A stretch of 64,000 bases of DNA from Flavobacteriales bacterium. Lineage in GTDB: Bacteria; Bacteroidota; Bacteroidia; Flavobacteriales_C; GCA-002722245. A program made the position numbers and the translations under genes. Below, piece after piece: positions 48,525 to 57,293 of this stretch; position 1 is the first letter of the stretch, and every line of letters starts with the position of its first letter. The notes beneath the pieces are model-generated. The model was not told the DNA's origin, did not search any database, and was given only the letters and a program-made list of their open reading frames with translations. Where the stretch lies: assembly GCA_002717515.1 (NCBI GenBank), contig PBEC01000010.1, positions 109,007 through 173,006 of the forward strand, written 5' to 3'.

Positions 48525-49913
48525 ATGAATTATGACGTTATAGTTATTGGTAGTGGGCCTGGAGGCTATGTTACTGCCATAAGAGCATCTCAATTGGGTT
48601 TAAAAACAGCTGTTGTTGAAAGATCTGAGCTAGGAGGGATTTGTTTAAACTGGGGATGTATTCCAACTAAAGCATTATTAAAAAGTGCAAATGTGTTTGA
48701 ATATATTCAGCATGCTGAGGACTATGGAATAAAAGTCAAAGGCGCTGAAGCTGATTTTTCAGCAATGGTAAAAAGAAGTCGAAACGTTGCCGATGGTATG
48801 AGTAAAGGAATTCAATTTTTAATGAAAAAAAATAAAATTGACATTCTAACAGGTTCTGGTAAAATCAAAGCAGGGAAAAAAGTTGATGTAACAGATGAAA
48901 AAGGAAAAGTTACTGAATATTCTGCTGAAAATATTATACTGGCTACGGGAGCTCGTTCCAGAGAGCTGCCAAATCTTCCTCAGGATGGAGAAAAAATAAT
49001 TGGTTATCGCAAAGCCATGACATTAAAAAACCAACCAAAATCCATGGTGGTTGTTGGTTCTGGAGCTATAGGTGTTGAATTTGCCTATTTTTATAATTCA
49101 ATTGGTACAAAAGTAACGGTAGTTGAATTCTTACCAAACATAGTTCCTAATGAAGATTTAGATGTTTCAAAAGCTTTGGAAAAGAGTTTTAAGAAGCAAG
49201 GAATAACAATAATGACAAAATCGGCAGTAGAGTCTGTTGATACATCTGGTGATTTGTGCAAAGTGACCGTAAAAACTGAAAAAGGAGAGGAAGTTTTGGA
49301 AGCAGACATTGTTTTATCTGCAGTTGGAATTCAGGCAAACATCGAAAATTTAGGTTTGGAGGAAGTTGGTATTGTTGTTGATGGTGGTAAAGTCATAGTT
49401 GATGATTACTATCAAACTAATATTCCAGGTTACTATGCAATTGGAGATTTAATACCCGGTCCTGCTTTAGCTCATGTTGCATCAGCTGAAGGTATAACGT
49501 GCGTTGAAAAAATTGCCGGAATGGACGTTGAAACCATTGATTATAATAACATACCAGGATGCACATATTGTTCTCCTGAGGTAGCATCAGTGGGATATAC
49601 TGAAGCGAAAGCTAAAGAAGAAGGTTATGAAGTAAAAGTGGGTAAATTCCCATTTTCTGCATCTGGAAAAGCATCTGCAGCTGGAGCAAAAGATGGTTTT
49701 GTAAAAGTGATTTATGATGCCGAGTATGGAGAATGGTTGGGAGCTCATTTCATTGGAGCCAACGTGACAGAGATGGTAGCTGAGGCTGTTGCAGCACGTA
49801 AGCTTGAAACCACAGGACATGAAATACTTAAATCGATACACCCTCATCCAACTTTAAGTGAGGCTGTGATGGAAGCTACAGCAGCTGCCTATGATGAAGT
49901 TATTCATTTGTAA
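48525..49913 (+). CDS. lpdA: Dihydrolipoyl dehydrogenase
   Basis: 'VIGSGPGGYVTAIRASQLG', 'GGICLNWGCIPTKALL', 'YYAIGDLIPGPALAHVASAEG', 'HPHPTLSEAV'. Confidence 0.97.
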   Translation: MNYDVIVIGSGPGGYVTAIRASQLGLKTAVVERSELGGICLNWGCIPTKALLKSANVFEYIQHAEDYGIKVKGAEADFSAMVKRSRNVADGMSKGIQFLMKKNKIDILTGSGKIKAGKKVDVTDEKGKVTEYSAENIILATGARSRELPNLPQDGEKIIGYRKAMTLKNQPKSMVVVGSGAIGVEFAYFYNSIGTKVTVVEFLPNIVPNEDLDVSKALEKSFKKQGITIMTKSAVESVDTSGDLCKVTVKTEKGEEVLEADIVLSAVGIQANIENLGLEEVGIVVDGGKVIVDDYYQTNIPGYYAIGDLIPGPALAHVASAEGITCVEKIAGMDVETIDYNNIPGCTYCSPEVASVGYTEAKAKEEGYEVKVGKFPFSASGKASAAGAKDGFVKVIYDAEYGEWLGAHFIGANVTEMVAEAVAARKLETTGHEILKSIHPHPTLSEAVMEATAAAYDEVIHL

Positions 49914-49933
49914 TTAAGAATACAGTTTAATAT

Positions 49934-49966
49934 AAAATCCCAATATTTTATTGGGATTTTTTTTTT
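49934..49966 (+). terminator. Intrinsic terminator after lpdA
   Basis: aaaatcccaata-ttt-tattgggatttt then T-run: 12-bp perfect stem. Confidence 0.9.
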
Positions 49967-49983
49967 AAAAAACTGGTTAAAAG

Positions 49984-50256
49984 TTATTGAGGTTTTTGAG
50001 GTAAAGGCATCCAATGCGTAACTTCTTGAAAAAAGTGATTGCTTAAACCCTCTCCACTCCAAAAATCATTTGTTTCGTTGTTTTTATGTTTTGGCTTATG
50101 AGTACCGTAAAAGTTCTTGATGAAAGTTAAAACTTTAATCGGTTTCAATTCTACTTGCCCTGGAGAACCCGCTAAAGGGACATAATTTTCAGGTACAAAA
50201 GCGATTACTCTTTGACCATCTGAAGGTAATTCATCATTCGTTTTAATCCATTTCAT
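49984..50256 (-). CDS. DUF551-like small protein
   Basis: 'MKWIKTNDELPSDGQRVIAFVPE...FFQEVTHWMPLPQKP'. Start at second Met (50256) is more likely than 50268. Confidence 0.7.
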   Translation of the reverse strand: MKWIKTNDELPSDGQRVIAFVPENYVPLAGSPGQVELKPIKVLTFIKNFYGTHKPKHKNNETNDFWSGEGLSNHFFQEVTHWMPLPQKPQ

Positions 50257-50292
50257 ATTTACTTCCATCTAAAAACTTATTTTAATAATAAG

Positions 50293-51300
50293 CTAATACG
50301 AAAGTTTTTGATTTTTGTTCATGATTGGCAGAACAGCAAATGATATTATACCAGCAGCGGCAATCGTGATTGTCATGACACCAAAAGCAACATTGGCCCA
50401 TATTACTGCATCATCTTGAGTAATGTTTAAAGTTGTTAATGCTAAGATTACCATAAATTGCCACGTTCCGGCACCACCCTGAACAGGGGCAATCATACCA
50501 AAACTACCTGCTATAAAAGCAGTTAATCCCGCTGCCAGGTTTAAATTAGAGGTTGGCTCGAATGCAAAAAAGCATATGTAAAACATAGCTACATAACCAA
50601 TCCATATTATAGCAGTATGAATGAGGAAAGAAATCTTTTTTTTCATTTTTAAAACATCAAAAATGCTTTTTTTGAATTCCGATAGGAGTTTACCAACTTT
50701 TTTCATTGGTCCCAAGGAAAATATTTTTTTTCTTAAAAAAAACAAAGTCCCAAAAAGTACAATTAAAGCTAAAATTATTACACTGACTAAAATTTTATTC
50801 TTTAAAATACCAGCAACCAAATTAGGTAATGTGGATTCCAAATATAAATTACTAAAAAGCTCAAATTGTAAAAAAATAAGTAAACCTGTAAAAAAGAATA
50901 GCGTTAGTAAGTCAAATGTTCTCTCAATGAATACTGTTCCAAGTAACTGAGGGATTGGAATGCTTTCGTATTTATATAAAGTTCCACATCGCGCAATTTC
51001 TCCTGACCGTGGAAAAGCTATGTTTGATGCATACATAAACAAAACGCTTGCGAAAACGTTTTTTGTTTTTGGGTCATACCCAGTAGAATTGATCAGGAGT
51101 TTCCACCTAAGTGCTCTTGAATAGTGTGAAAGCATAGCAAAAACCGCCGAAATTCCGAAATACCAATAATTCATTGATTTTGCACCCTCCCAAAACTTAT
51201 CGAAAGTAATGTTTGAATTGGAGAAAGTAAACCAAATGAGAGCAATCCCAATAGCTAAAAAAATAACTTGCTTAAAATATTTAACAGCTTTTTTATTCAT
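50293..51300 (-). CDS. Lysylphosphatidylglycerol synthase TM region/UPF0104-like flippase-domain protein
   Basis: 'SHYSRALRWKLLINSTGYDPKTKNVFASVLFMYASNIAFPRSGEIARCGTL', 'VQGGAGTWQFMVI'. Confidence 0.9.
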   Translation of the reverse strand: MNKKAVKYFKQVIFLAIGIALIWFTFSNSNITFDKFWEGAKSMNYWYFGISAVFAMLSHYSRALRWKLLINSTGYDPKTKNVFASVLFMYASNIAFPRSGEIARCGTLYKYESIPIPQLLGTVFIERTFDLLTLFFFTGLLIFLQFELFSNLYLESTLPNLVAGILKNKILVSVIILALIVLFGTLFFLRKKIFSLGPMKKVGKLLSEFKKSIFDVLKMKKKISFLIHTAIIWIGYVAMFYICFFAFEPTSNLNLAAGLTAFIAGSFGMIAPVQGGAGTWQFMVILALTTLNITQDDAVIWANVAFGVMTITIAAAGIISFAVLPIMNKNQKLSY

Positions 51301-51477
51301 TTAGTAGACAAATGTAATTAATATTCTGATTGAGGATTCTTTTTATTTGATTTTCAAAAAATGAACCTATTTACAAACGTAACTTCTGTATAGTATTGAT
51401 TTAACACTTTACATAAATTGGTTTTTGTTTTTAATAGTATTAATAATCAAGGCTTTACTTCATGGTCTAAAAAATTG

Positions 51478-51549
51478 TTAACGCATCTAGACGTTGTTAT
51501 TAACATAAAGTTTACCTATAAATAAAAAAATCATAACTAAACAGTAACT
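51478..51549 (+). promoter_or_regulatory. 11-bp-phased TTAAC-like repeats upstream of lipoprotein gene
   Basis: TTAACG 51478, TTAACA 51500, TTTACC 51511, ATAACT 51533, GTAACT 51544; all offsets multiples of 11; followed by TATTTTTG at 51571. Confidence 0.5.
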
Positions 51550-51570
51550 CGTATTCATCAAGTTTCGAAT

Positions 51571-51578
51571 TATTTTTG
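51571..51578 (+). promoter_or_regulatory. Candidate -7 box (TATTTTTG) for lipoprotein gene
   Basis: TAnnTTTG, 37 nt before ATG 51616. Confidence 0.45.
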
Positions 51579-51615
51579 TTTTGAATTTTAATAAAAAAAC
51601 TAAAACACCTACGTT

Positions 51616-52896
51616 ATGAAAATTAAATTTACTGCTGTTGCGGCAATTGCATTTGCAGGCTTAATTACCTTCCAGTCTTGCAAAAAAAAAGGATGTATGG
51701 ATGACTCTATTTTAGTCACTAATTATGACCCGGAAGCAAAAGTTGCTGACGAATCTTGTGTATATTCATACACTTTAAAAACAGGAGAAACTGTTGTTGA
51801 GAACAACATTACCTCTGATGTTACATGGACTTCGGACAAAGTATGGGTATTGCCTAAAAGAATTTCTGTTGAATCAGGAGCTACTCTAACGATTGAGGCA
51901 GGAACAATAATCAAAGGACTCCCAGGAACCGGGGCGAATGCTTCCAGTTTACTTATTTCGCAAGGAGCGAAAATAATGGCGAACGGTACATCGTCTGCGC
52001 CAATTATTTTTACGTCTACTGACGATGAAATTGTATCTGGAGAAATTGCTTCACCAAACTTAAACGAAACTCAAACTGCCAAATGGGGAGGGTTAATAAT
52101 TTTAGGAAAAGCACCAATTTCTGCGGATGCATCCACCGCTCAAATCGAAGGAATACCAGCTTCAGATGTAAATGGTTTATACGGAGGCTCTGATGCTGCT
52201 GATAATTCTGGTAAACTGGAATACGTTTCTGTTCGTCACGGAGGAGCTAATATTGGAGAAGGAAACGAAATTAATGGTATTACATTTGGTGGCGTTGGAT
52301 CAGGTACAGTTGTAAATTACATTGAGGTAATCGGTAATCAAGACGACGGCGTCGAATTTTTTGGTGGTACTGTAAATGCATCCAATATAATCGTTATGAA
52401 CGTAGGTGATGACGCTATTGATGGTGATCAGGCTTACTCAGGAACCATAAGTAACTTGGCTATTTTATGCGGTAATGAAACCGATCACGCCTTTGAAATT
52501 GATGGTGCTGAGGGAGTTGACGTTGGAACAATGACAATTATTGACGGAACAGTAGTAGGTTCTGCGAGTTCAGAGTTAGGGCAATTGAGAGATTCTGCCA
52601 TGGTTCATATGGAAAACATTTTTTTCTTGAACTTTAACGACACTACCGGAGGTAGAGGAGATTTTGGTTTCAATGACAGTGGTTCTGAAACCAACTTTAC
52701 GGAAGGAAGAACAACTTTTTCGAATATTGAAGTTGAAAATACCTCGATTACCTGGGAATTATCAAAAGTATTAAAAGATGGTGTTGATACCCACGGAACA
52801 TTTGTTACCATAGGGAATCAAACCGTAGGAGCAGATTTGTCTAAGTTTGCAGATTGGTCGTGGGCTAATATAGCTTTAACAGCTGCTGTTCAATAA
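51616..52896 (+). CDS. Secreted lipoprotein (Bacteroidota type) paired with TonB receptor
   Basis: Lipobox 'ITFQSC'; 'GCMDDSILVTNYDPEAKVADESCVY' Cys motif; beta-rich 'VESGATLTIEAGTIIKG'. Confidence 0.8.
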   Translation: MKIKFTAVAAIAFAGLITFQSCKKKGCMDDSILVTNYDPEAKVADESCVYSYTLKTGETVVENNITSDVTWTSDKVWVLPKRISVESGATLTIEAGTIIKGLPGTGANASSLLISQGAKIMANGTSSAPIIFTSTDDEIVSGEIASPNLNETQTAKWGGLIILGKAPISADASTAQIEGIPASDVNGLYGGSDAADNSGKLEYVSVRHGGANIGEGNEINGITFGGVGSGTVVNYIEVIGNQDDGVEFFGGTVNASNIIVMNVGDDAIDGDQAYSGTISNLAILCGNETDHAFEIDGAEGVDVGTMTIIDGTVVGSASSELGQLRDSAMVHMENIFFLNFNDTTGGRGDFGFNDSGSETNFTEGRTTFSNIEVENTSITWELSKVLKDGVDTHGTFVTIGNQTVGADLSKFADWSWANIALTAAVQ

Positions 52897-52919
52897 TAAT
52901 CAAACAACAAATGATTTTT

Positions 52920-52949
52920 GAAAGCCGCTTAATAAGCGGCTTTCTTTTT
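52920..52949 (+). terminator. Intrinsic terminator between lipoprotein and TonB receptor genes
   Basis: gaaagccgctt-aat-aagcggctttc-ttttt: 11-bp perfect stem plus T-run. Confidence 0.93.
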
Positions 52950-52972
52950 GTTCATAATAACATTCCATCGAG

Positions 52973-52989
52973 TTAACACAAGGTTAACA
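52973..52989 (+). promoter_or_regulatory. Direct repeat TTAACA-N5-TTAACA upstream of TonB receptor
   Basis: ttaacacaaggttaaca; exact hexamer repeat with 11-bp period, third partial GTAAGT in phase at 52995. Confidence 0.6.
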
Positions 52990-53045
52990 ATAAAGTAAGT
53001 TCTTTGCCCCGAATTGAAATAGAGAGAAACCCAAATTACTATTTT

Positions 53046-55892
53046 ATGAGAAAGTTAATAATTATACCAATGATTTTAGTATCTCTGATCGCAGTAGGTC
53101 AGGGGGGGATAATAAAGGGTAAAGTAGTCGATGGTAAAAATATGCCGCTTGCTTTTGCTCGAGTTTTAGTAATTGGTACAGAAACTGCTGCTCAAACCGG
53201 TTTTGAAGGTGAATTCACATTAAATGTTGAAGCTGGAGTGCATTCCATCAAAATTACCCCTATGGAGCTATCATTAGGGGAAAAAATCGAAAACAACATA
53301 AAAGTTCTTGCTGGTGCAACGGTAGATTTAGGTATCATTAAAATTGAGGCGGATCCGACAGGAGAATCACTTGAACAAACCGTTGTTAGAGTTAAAAAAA
53401 CGGGAACAGAAAGTGAAGAGGATGCTCTCAAAAAGAAATTTGAGCAAAACGAAATTGTTGAGGAAGTTTCTCAGGAAAAAATGGATGATTTGGGGGTGTC
53501 TGATGCTGCTGAAGGAGCTAAGTCCTCGCCAGGAGTTTCCGTTGAAGGGGGAAAATATGTATACGTTAGAGGTCTTGGAGACCGATACAACAAAACAACT
53601 CTAAATGGATTAGAGATACCTGGTTTAGATCCCGATAAAAATGCGGTTCAAATGGATATTTTTCCATCCAATGTTATCGGTGGATTAACTATAAAGAAAT
53701 CGTTTGTAGCTGATTTACCGGCTGATTTTGCTGGTGGTATTATTGACATACAAGTAAAAACGCCCAGCAAAAGAGATATTGGGATCTCTACCAGTTTAGG
53801 GTATGTACCAGCTATGCATTTTAATAGTGATTACTACGCATACGACAGAAATTCAGGTGATGTTTTAGGTAATGGAGCCTCAAGTAGAGCAATACCAGAG
53901 TATAATCTCTCTCAAGATAATATTACTTTGATGAATAAGTTTGACGCTGCATTAGCACCTTATCAAAAATCCAGTTTATTGGATTATTCATTGGGAGCCC
54001 ACTTGGGAAATAAGAAAGTATTGAATAAAGGAAGTTTAGCCTATACGGTAGCTTTATCTTACTCAGAGAAAACAAGATTTTACCAAGACGTTGAACAAAA
54101 TCGTTACGCACTTGCTACCAATCCCGATATAACAGATTTAATTACTCGATCAACACAAAAAGGGGATTATGGAACAAACGAAGTGTTGGCTACAGCGTTG
54201 GGAGGGTTAACGTATTCAATGTCTGAACATACCACTTTTAATTTTAGTGCGATGCGTTTACAAAATGGTTTGTCGCAAGCTGGTGTTTTTGATTTTGAAG
54301 CCCCTACTAATGATCCTTTCAAAGCCATTCAGTACAACTTAGAATACAATGAAAGAACATTGTCCAATTTTTTTGTGGGAGGTAAGCATACATTTAGTGA
54401 TAGCAGTAAATGGGAGCTGGAATGGAAACTGTCTCCAACTTTCTCATCAATGAATGATCCTGATATTCGATCAACTCGATATAATTTAAGTAATGCAACT
54501 CCCTATGGAACAGAGGCAGGTTTGCCAACACGAATCTGGAGGAATATGCAAGAAAGCAATTATGCAGGAAAAGTTGATGTCACAAGGGCTTTCAAGTTCA
54601 ACGATACCATTGCAAAAGTAAAATTTGGTGGAGCTGCTACAATGAAAGAAAGAGATTTTCAAATTGAGTTTTATCAAATTTTAGTGAACAGCTTAAGTAA
54701 TTTGGGAATGGGAACGGATCCAAATGAGATTTTCATGGATGAAAATGTTTTTGGCTCTTCAGATGCGCCTGCAGGATCAGGATTTTATGCAGGACCTCCA
54801 TCATCATTTACGTCGAGTGATCCCAATAAATTCAATTCAAGCAGTGCTTACTTCGCAGGGTATGTAGCTACAGAATTAATGTTAACAAAAAAATTAGAAG
54901 CCATTGCCGGAGTAAGAGTTGAGCAGTTTTCGATTAATTATACAGGGTATAACGATAACGAAGATAAGTATGCTATTAATCAAAAAATGTTAGATAATCT
55001 TGATGTTTTTCCAGCACTTGCTTTCGCATACAACATCAGTGAAAATCAAAAATTTAGACTGTCGGGAACAAAAACAATTGCTCGTCCTTCGTTTAAAGAA
55101 ATGTCTTTTGCTTCAATCATCGATCCAATTTCCGGAATAACATTCTTAGGAGGGATGAACGCAATTGACGACTGGGATGGGAATTTGGTTAAAACGGATA
55201 TTTATAATGCTGATGTTCGTTGGGAAATAGTAATGAAACAAGCTCAAACGGTTTCGATAAGTTCGTTTTATAAATACTTTTCGAATCCAATAGAAATGAT
55301 TCAAATTGCAGGTGCCGATGGTAATTTCCAGCCAAGGAATGTTGGTAACGCTGAAGTTTTTGGAGCTGAATTTGAAGGGAAAAAGCAACTTAACTTCATA
55401 TCGGATAAGTTGAAGAGATTTGCAGTAATTTTTAACTACACATATACTTCTTCTCGAGTAAAAATGAGCAATATGGTACGAAACAGTAAAGAACAAAATA
55501 AAAGAAGTGGAGAAGTTGTTGGTGACTATCGAGATATGGCAGGCCAAGCCCCCTATTTGATAAATGGAGGATTTGCCTATGAGGGTCCAAAAGACAGTAG
55601 TATGTTTTCTTTTTTTAAGTTTGGCGTATATTATAATGTTCAAGGAAAAACCCTACAATATGTAGGTATCACTGAAAGACCGGACGTATACTCTGTTCCA
55701 TTTCACAGTTTGAACTTTACGGCAAGTAAGAAGTTTGGTCCAAAAAAGCAATACAAAATAAATGTTAAAGCATCCAATTTATTAAACGATATTAAGGAAA
55801 AGGTTTTTGTTTCTTACAATACGAGTGATCAAATATTTTCCAGTATTACGCCTGCACAATCCTTTAAAATAGGATTCTCAATGAAATTCTAG
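53046..55892 (+). CDS. TonB-dependent receptor with N-terminal carboxypeptidase-regulatory-like domain
   Basis: Signal peptide from ATG 53046 (listed 53004 is TTG); 'GIIKGKVVDGKNMPLAFARVLVIGTE', plug 'GGKYVYVRGLGDRYNKTTLNGLEIPGLDPDKNAVQMDIFPSNVIGGL', C-terminal beta strand ending 'FSMKF'. Confidence 0.93.
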   Translation: MRKLIIIPMILVSLIAVGQGGIIKGKVVDGKNMPLAFARVLVIGTETAAQTGFEGEFTLNVEAGVHSIKITPMELSLGEKIENNIKVLAGATVDLGIIKIEADPTGESLEQTVVRVKKTGTESEEDALKKKFEQNEIVEEVSQEKMDDLGVSDAAEGAKSSPGVSVEGGKYVYVRGLGDRYNKTTLNGLEIPGLDPDKNAVQMDIFPSNVIGGLTIKKSFVADLPADFAGGIIDIQVKTPSKRDIGISTSLGYVPAMHFNSDYYAYDRNSGDVLGNGASSRAIPEYNLSQDNITLMNKFDAALAPYQKSSLLDYSLGAHLGNKKVLNKGSLAYTVALSYSEKTRFYQDVEQNRYALATNPDITDLITRSTQKGDYGTNEVLATALGGLTYSMSEHTTFNFSAMRLQNGLSQAGVFDFEAPTNDPFKAIQYNLEYNERTLSNFFVGGKHTFSDSSKWELEWKLSPTFSSMNDPDIRSTRYNLSNATPYGTEAGLPTRIWRNMQESNYAGKVDVTRAFKFNDTIAKVKFGGAATMKERDFQIEFYQILVNSLSNLGMGTDPNEIFMDENVFGSSDAPAGSGFYAGPPSSFTSSDPNKFNSSSAYFAGYVATELMLTKKLEAIAGVRVEQFSINYTGYNDNEDKYAINQKMLDNLDVFPALAFAYNISENQKFRLSGTKTIARPSFKEMSFASIIDPISGITFLGGMNAIDDWDGNLVKTDIYNADVRWEIVMKQAQTVSISSFYKYFSNPIEMIQIAGADGNFQPRNVGNAEVFGAEFEGKKQLNFISDKLKRFAVIFNYTYTSSRVKMSNMVRNSKEQNKRSGEVVGDYRDMAGQAPYLINGGFAYEGPKDSSMFSFFKFGVYYNVQGKTLQYVGITERPDVYSVPFHSLNFTASKKFGPKKQYKINVKASNLLNDIKEKVFVSYNTSDQIFSSITPAQSFKIGFSMKF

Positions 55893-55897
55893 TTTAG

Positions 55898-55927
55898 AAA
55901 AAGCCCTGATTTATTCAGGGTTTTTTC
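55898..55927 (+). terminator. Intrinsic terminator after TonB receptor
   Basis: aaagccctga-tttat-tcagggttttttc: stem with T-run. Confidence 0.85.
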
Positions 55928-55931
55928 TTTC

Positions 55932-55987
55932 TTAACGTTTTAATAACCTTTGTTTAAGTTCTTGCTAATTTCATCCTGATACTTTTG
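55932..55987 (+). promoter_or_regulatory. Four phased TTAAC-like repeats plus -7 box upstream of response regulator
   Basis: TTAACG 55932, ATAACC 55943, TTAAGT 55954, CTAATT 55965 (11-bp period), then TACTTTTG 55980-55987. Confidence 0.55.
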
Positions 55988-56003
55988 CAAAAACTACTTC
56001 AAA

Positions 56004-56699
56004 ATGGAAAACGTAAAAATCTTGTTGGTTGATGATGAGCAAGATATTCTTGAGTTCGTAAAATATAATTTAGAGAGGGAGGGATATTTGATTGAAACTG
56101 CGAATAACGGAAAGGATGCCCTTGAAACCGCTTTTAATTTTAAACCCGAATTAATTCTATTGGATGTAATGATGCCGGAGATGGACGGGATTGAAGTTTG
56201 TCATAAGCTAAGAGAAAAATTAGAATACAACAATACAATTATAGCTATGCTAACCGCAAGAAATGAAGATTACACTCAAGTTGCGGGACTTCAGGCAGGT
56301 GCTGATGATTTTATTAAAAAACCCATTAAGCCCAGAGTTTTAGTTAGTAAAGTAGAATCATTACTCAGGAGAAGATCAATTAGTACAAATCCAGAGGGAC
56401 AGGATAATAAATCCTCTATTGTAATTGATAAAGAACGTTTTTTAGTCATCAAAAAAGGCGATAAAATATCACTGCCAAAAAAAGAATTTGAATTGCTTTT
56501 GCTTTTATCATCAATTCCGGAGCGAGTTTTTACCAGAGATGAGATTTATGGTAAAATATGGGGAAGTCAACTCATTGTTGGAGATAGGACAATCGATGTA
56601 CACATTAGAAAATTGCGCGAGAAATTGGGTGATGAATGCATTCAAACTGTAAAGGGTGTCGGGTATAAGTATAATCCTCAGCAAGATACTGAGGAATAA
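56004..56699 (+). CDS. OmpR/PhoB-family response regulator
   Basis: 'ILLVDDEQDILEFVKYNLEREGY', 'LILLDVMMPEMDG', C-terminal winged helix 'VGDRTIDVHIRKLREKLGDECIQTVKGVGYKY'. Confidence 0.96.
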   Translation: MENVKILLVDDEQDILEFVKYNLEREGYLIETANNGKDALETAFNFKPELILLDVMMPEMDGIEVCHKLREKLEYNNTIIAMLTARNEDYTQVAGLQAGADDFIKKPIKPRVLVSKVESLLRRRSISTNPEGQDNKSSIVIDKERFLVIKKGDKISLPKKEFELLLLLSSIPERVFTRDEIYGKIWGSQLIVGDRTIDVHIRKLREKLGDECIQTVKGVGYKYNPQQDTEE

Positions 56700-56703
56700 A
56701 TAT

Positions 56704-57108
56704 TTAGTTGTTATCCCTTGTGTAATTCGCATTTACAGTATCTATTGAATTGCCGTCATTCACGAAATAATTAAGTTCAATAATATCATTGTTTAACTTG
56801 CCAATTCCTTCTATGTAGTTGTTTTTTATATTTTGACCAGGAATTGTAATTGTGTTACTTTCTGTAGTTGAAATTGATGAAATAACATTTTCCCCTTCAC
56901 CGATTTTGTAAAAATTATCAATTATTATTTGAGCATCACTTAGAGAGTCTTTGGATAGAGTTACCAGATAAGTTCTTTGGCCCAAAAGTTTTGAACTTTC
57001 ATTTACCAGCCAATTCCCAACGAAATCATTTCTTAAATCATCACTGGATTCCTTTTCGCAGGCAACAACTGAAAGTAAGAGGATAAAAGGTATGATTTTA
57101 CTTTTCAT
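56704..57108 (-). CDS. Small lipoprotein, unknown function
   Basis: ATG at 57108 gives 'MKSKIIPFILLLSVVACEKESSDD' with lipobox; listed start 57156 extends into the upstream gene. Confidence 0.65.
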   Translation of the reverse strand: MKSKIIPFILLLSVVACEKESSDDLRNDFVGNWLVNESSKLLGQRTYLVTLSKDSLSDAQIIIDNFYKIGEGENVISSISTTESNTITIPGQNIKNNYIEGIGKLNNDIIELNYFVNDGNSIDTVNANYTRDNN

Positions 57109-57271
57109 TTTTAGTTTTTTTTGATTTATAGGGACAATGTTTACAATTGTTTTCACAGCAATAACCTCTCTTTAACAAATATTGTTCCGTAAAAACCTTA
57201 AATCCCAACTCATTCAGATAGTAATCCCCCTCTTCAAATTGATTTCTTCCAAGCCCATCGAATTCTCCCAT
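57098..57271 (-). CDS. DUF5522-like small Cys-rich protein (57 aa, not in ORF track)
   Basis: Translated by hand: MGEFDGLGRNQFEEGDYYLNELGFKVFTEQYLLKRGYCCENNCKHCPYKSKKTKNEK*. CCxxNCxxCPY motif; stop overlaps the next gene start. Confidence 0.85.
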   Translation of the reverse strand: MGEFDGLGRNQFEEGDYYLNELGFKVFTEQYLLKRGYCCENNCKHCPYKSKKTKNEK

Positions 57272-57293
57272 ACAAATGAATTATTTTTGTTTT

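Noticed and set aside
53004-53045. Upstream TTG start of the TonB receptor as listed in the ORF track
   Set aside because: Signal peptide begins at ATG 53046 (MRKLIIIPMILVSLIAVGQG); the upstream part lies in the promoter region.
55146-55643. 165-aa minus-strand ORF inside the TonB receptor gene
   Set aside because: Fully antisense to a strongly supported CDS, no recognisable domain, low-complexity translation; a chance open frame.
56680-56700. cctcag..ctgagg inverted repeat at the end of the response regulator gene
   Set aside because: 6-bp stem without an adequate T-run on either strand; lies within the coding end, so not called as a terminator.
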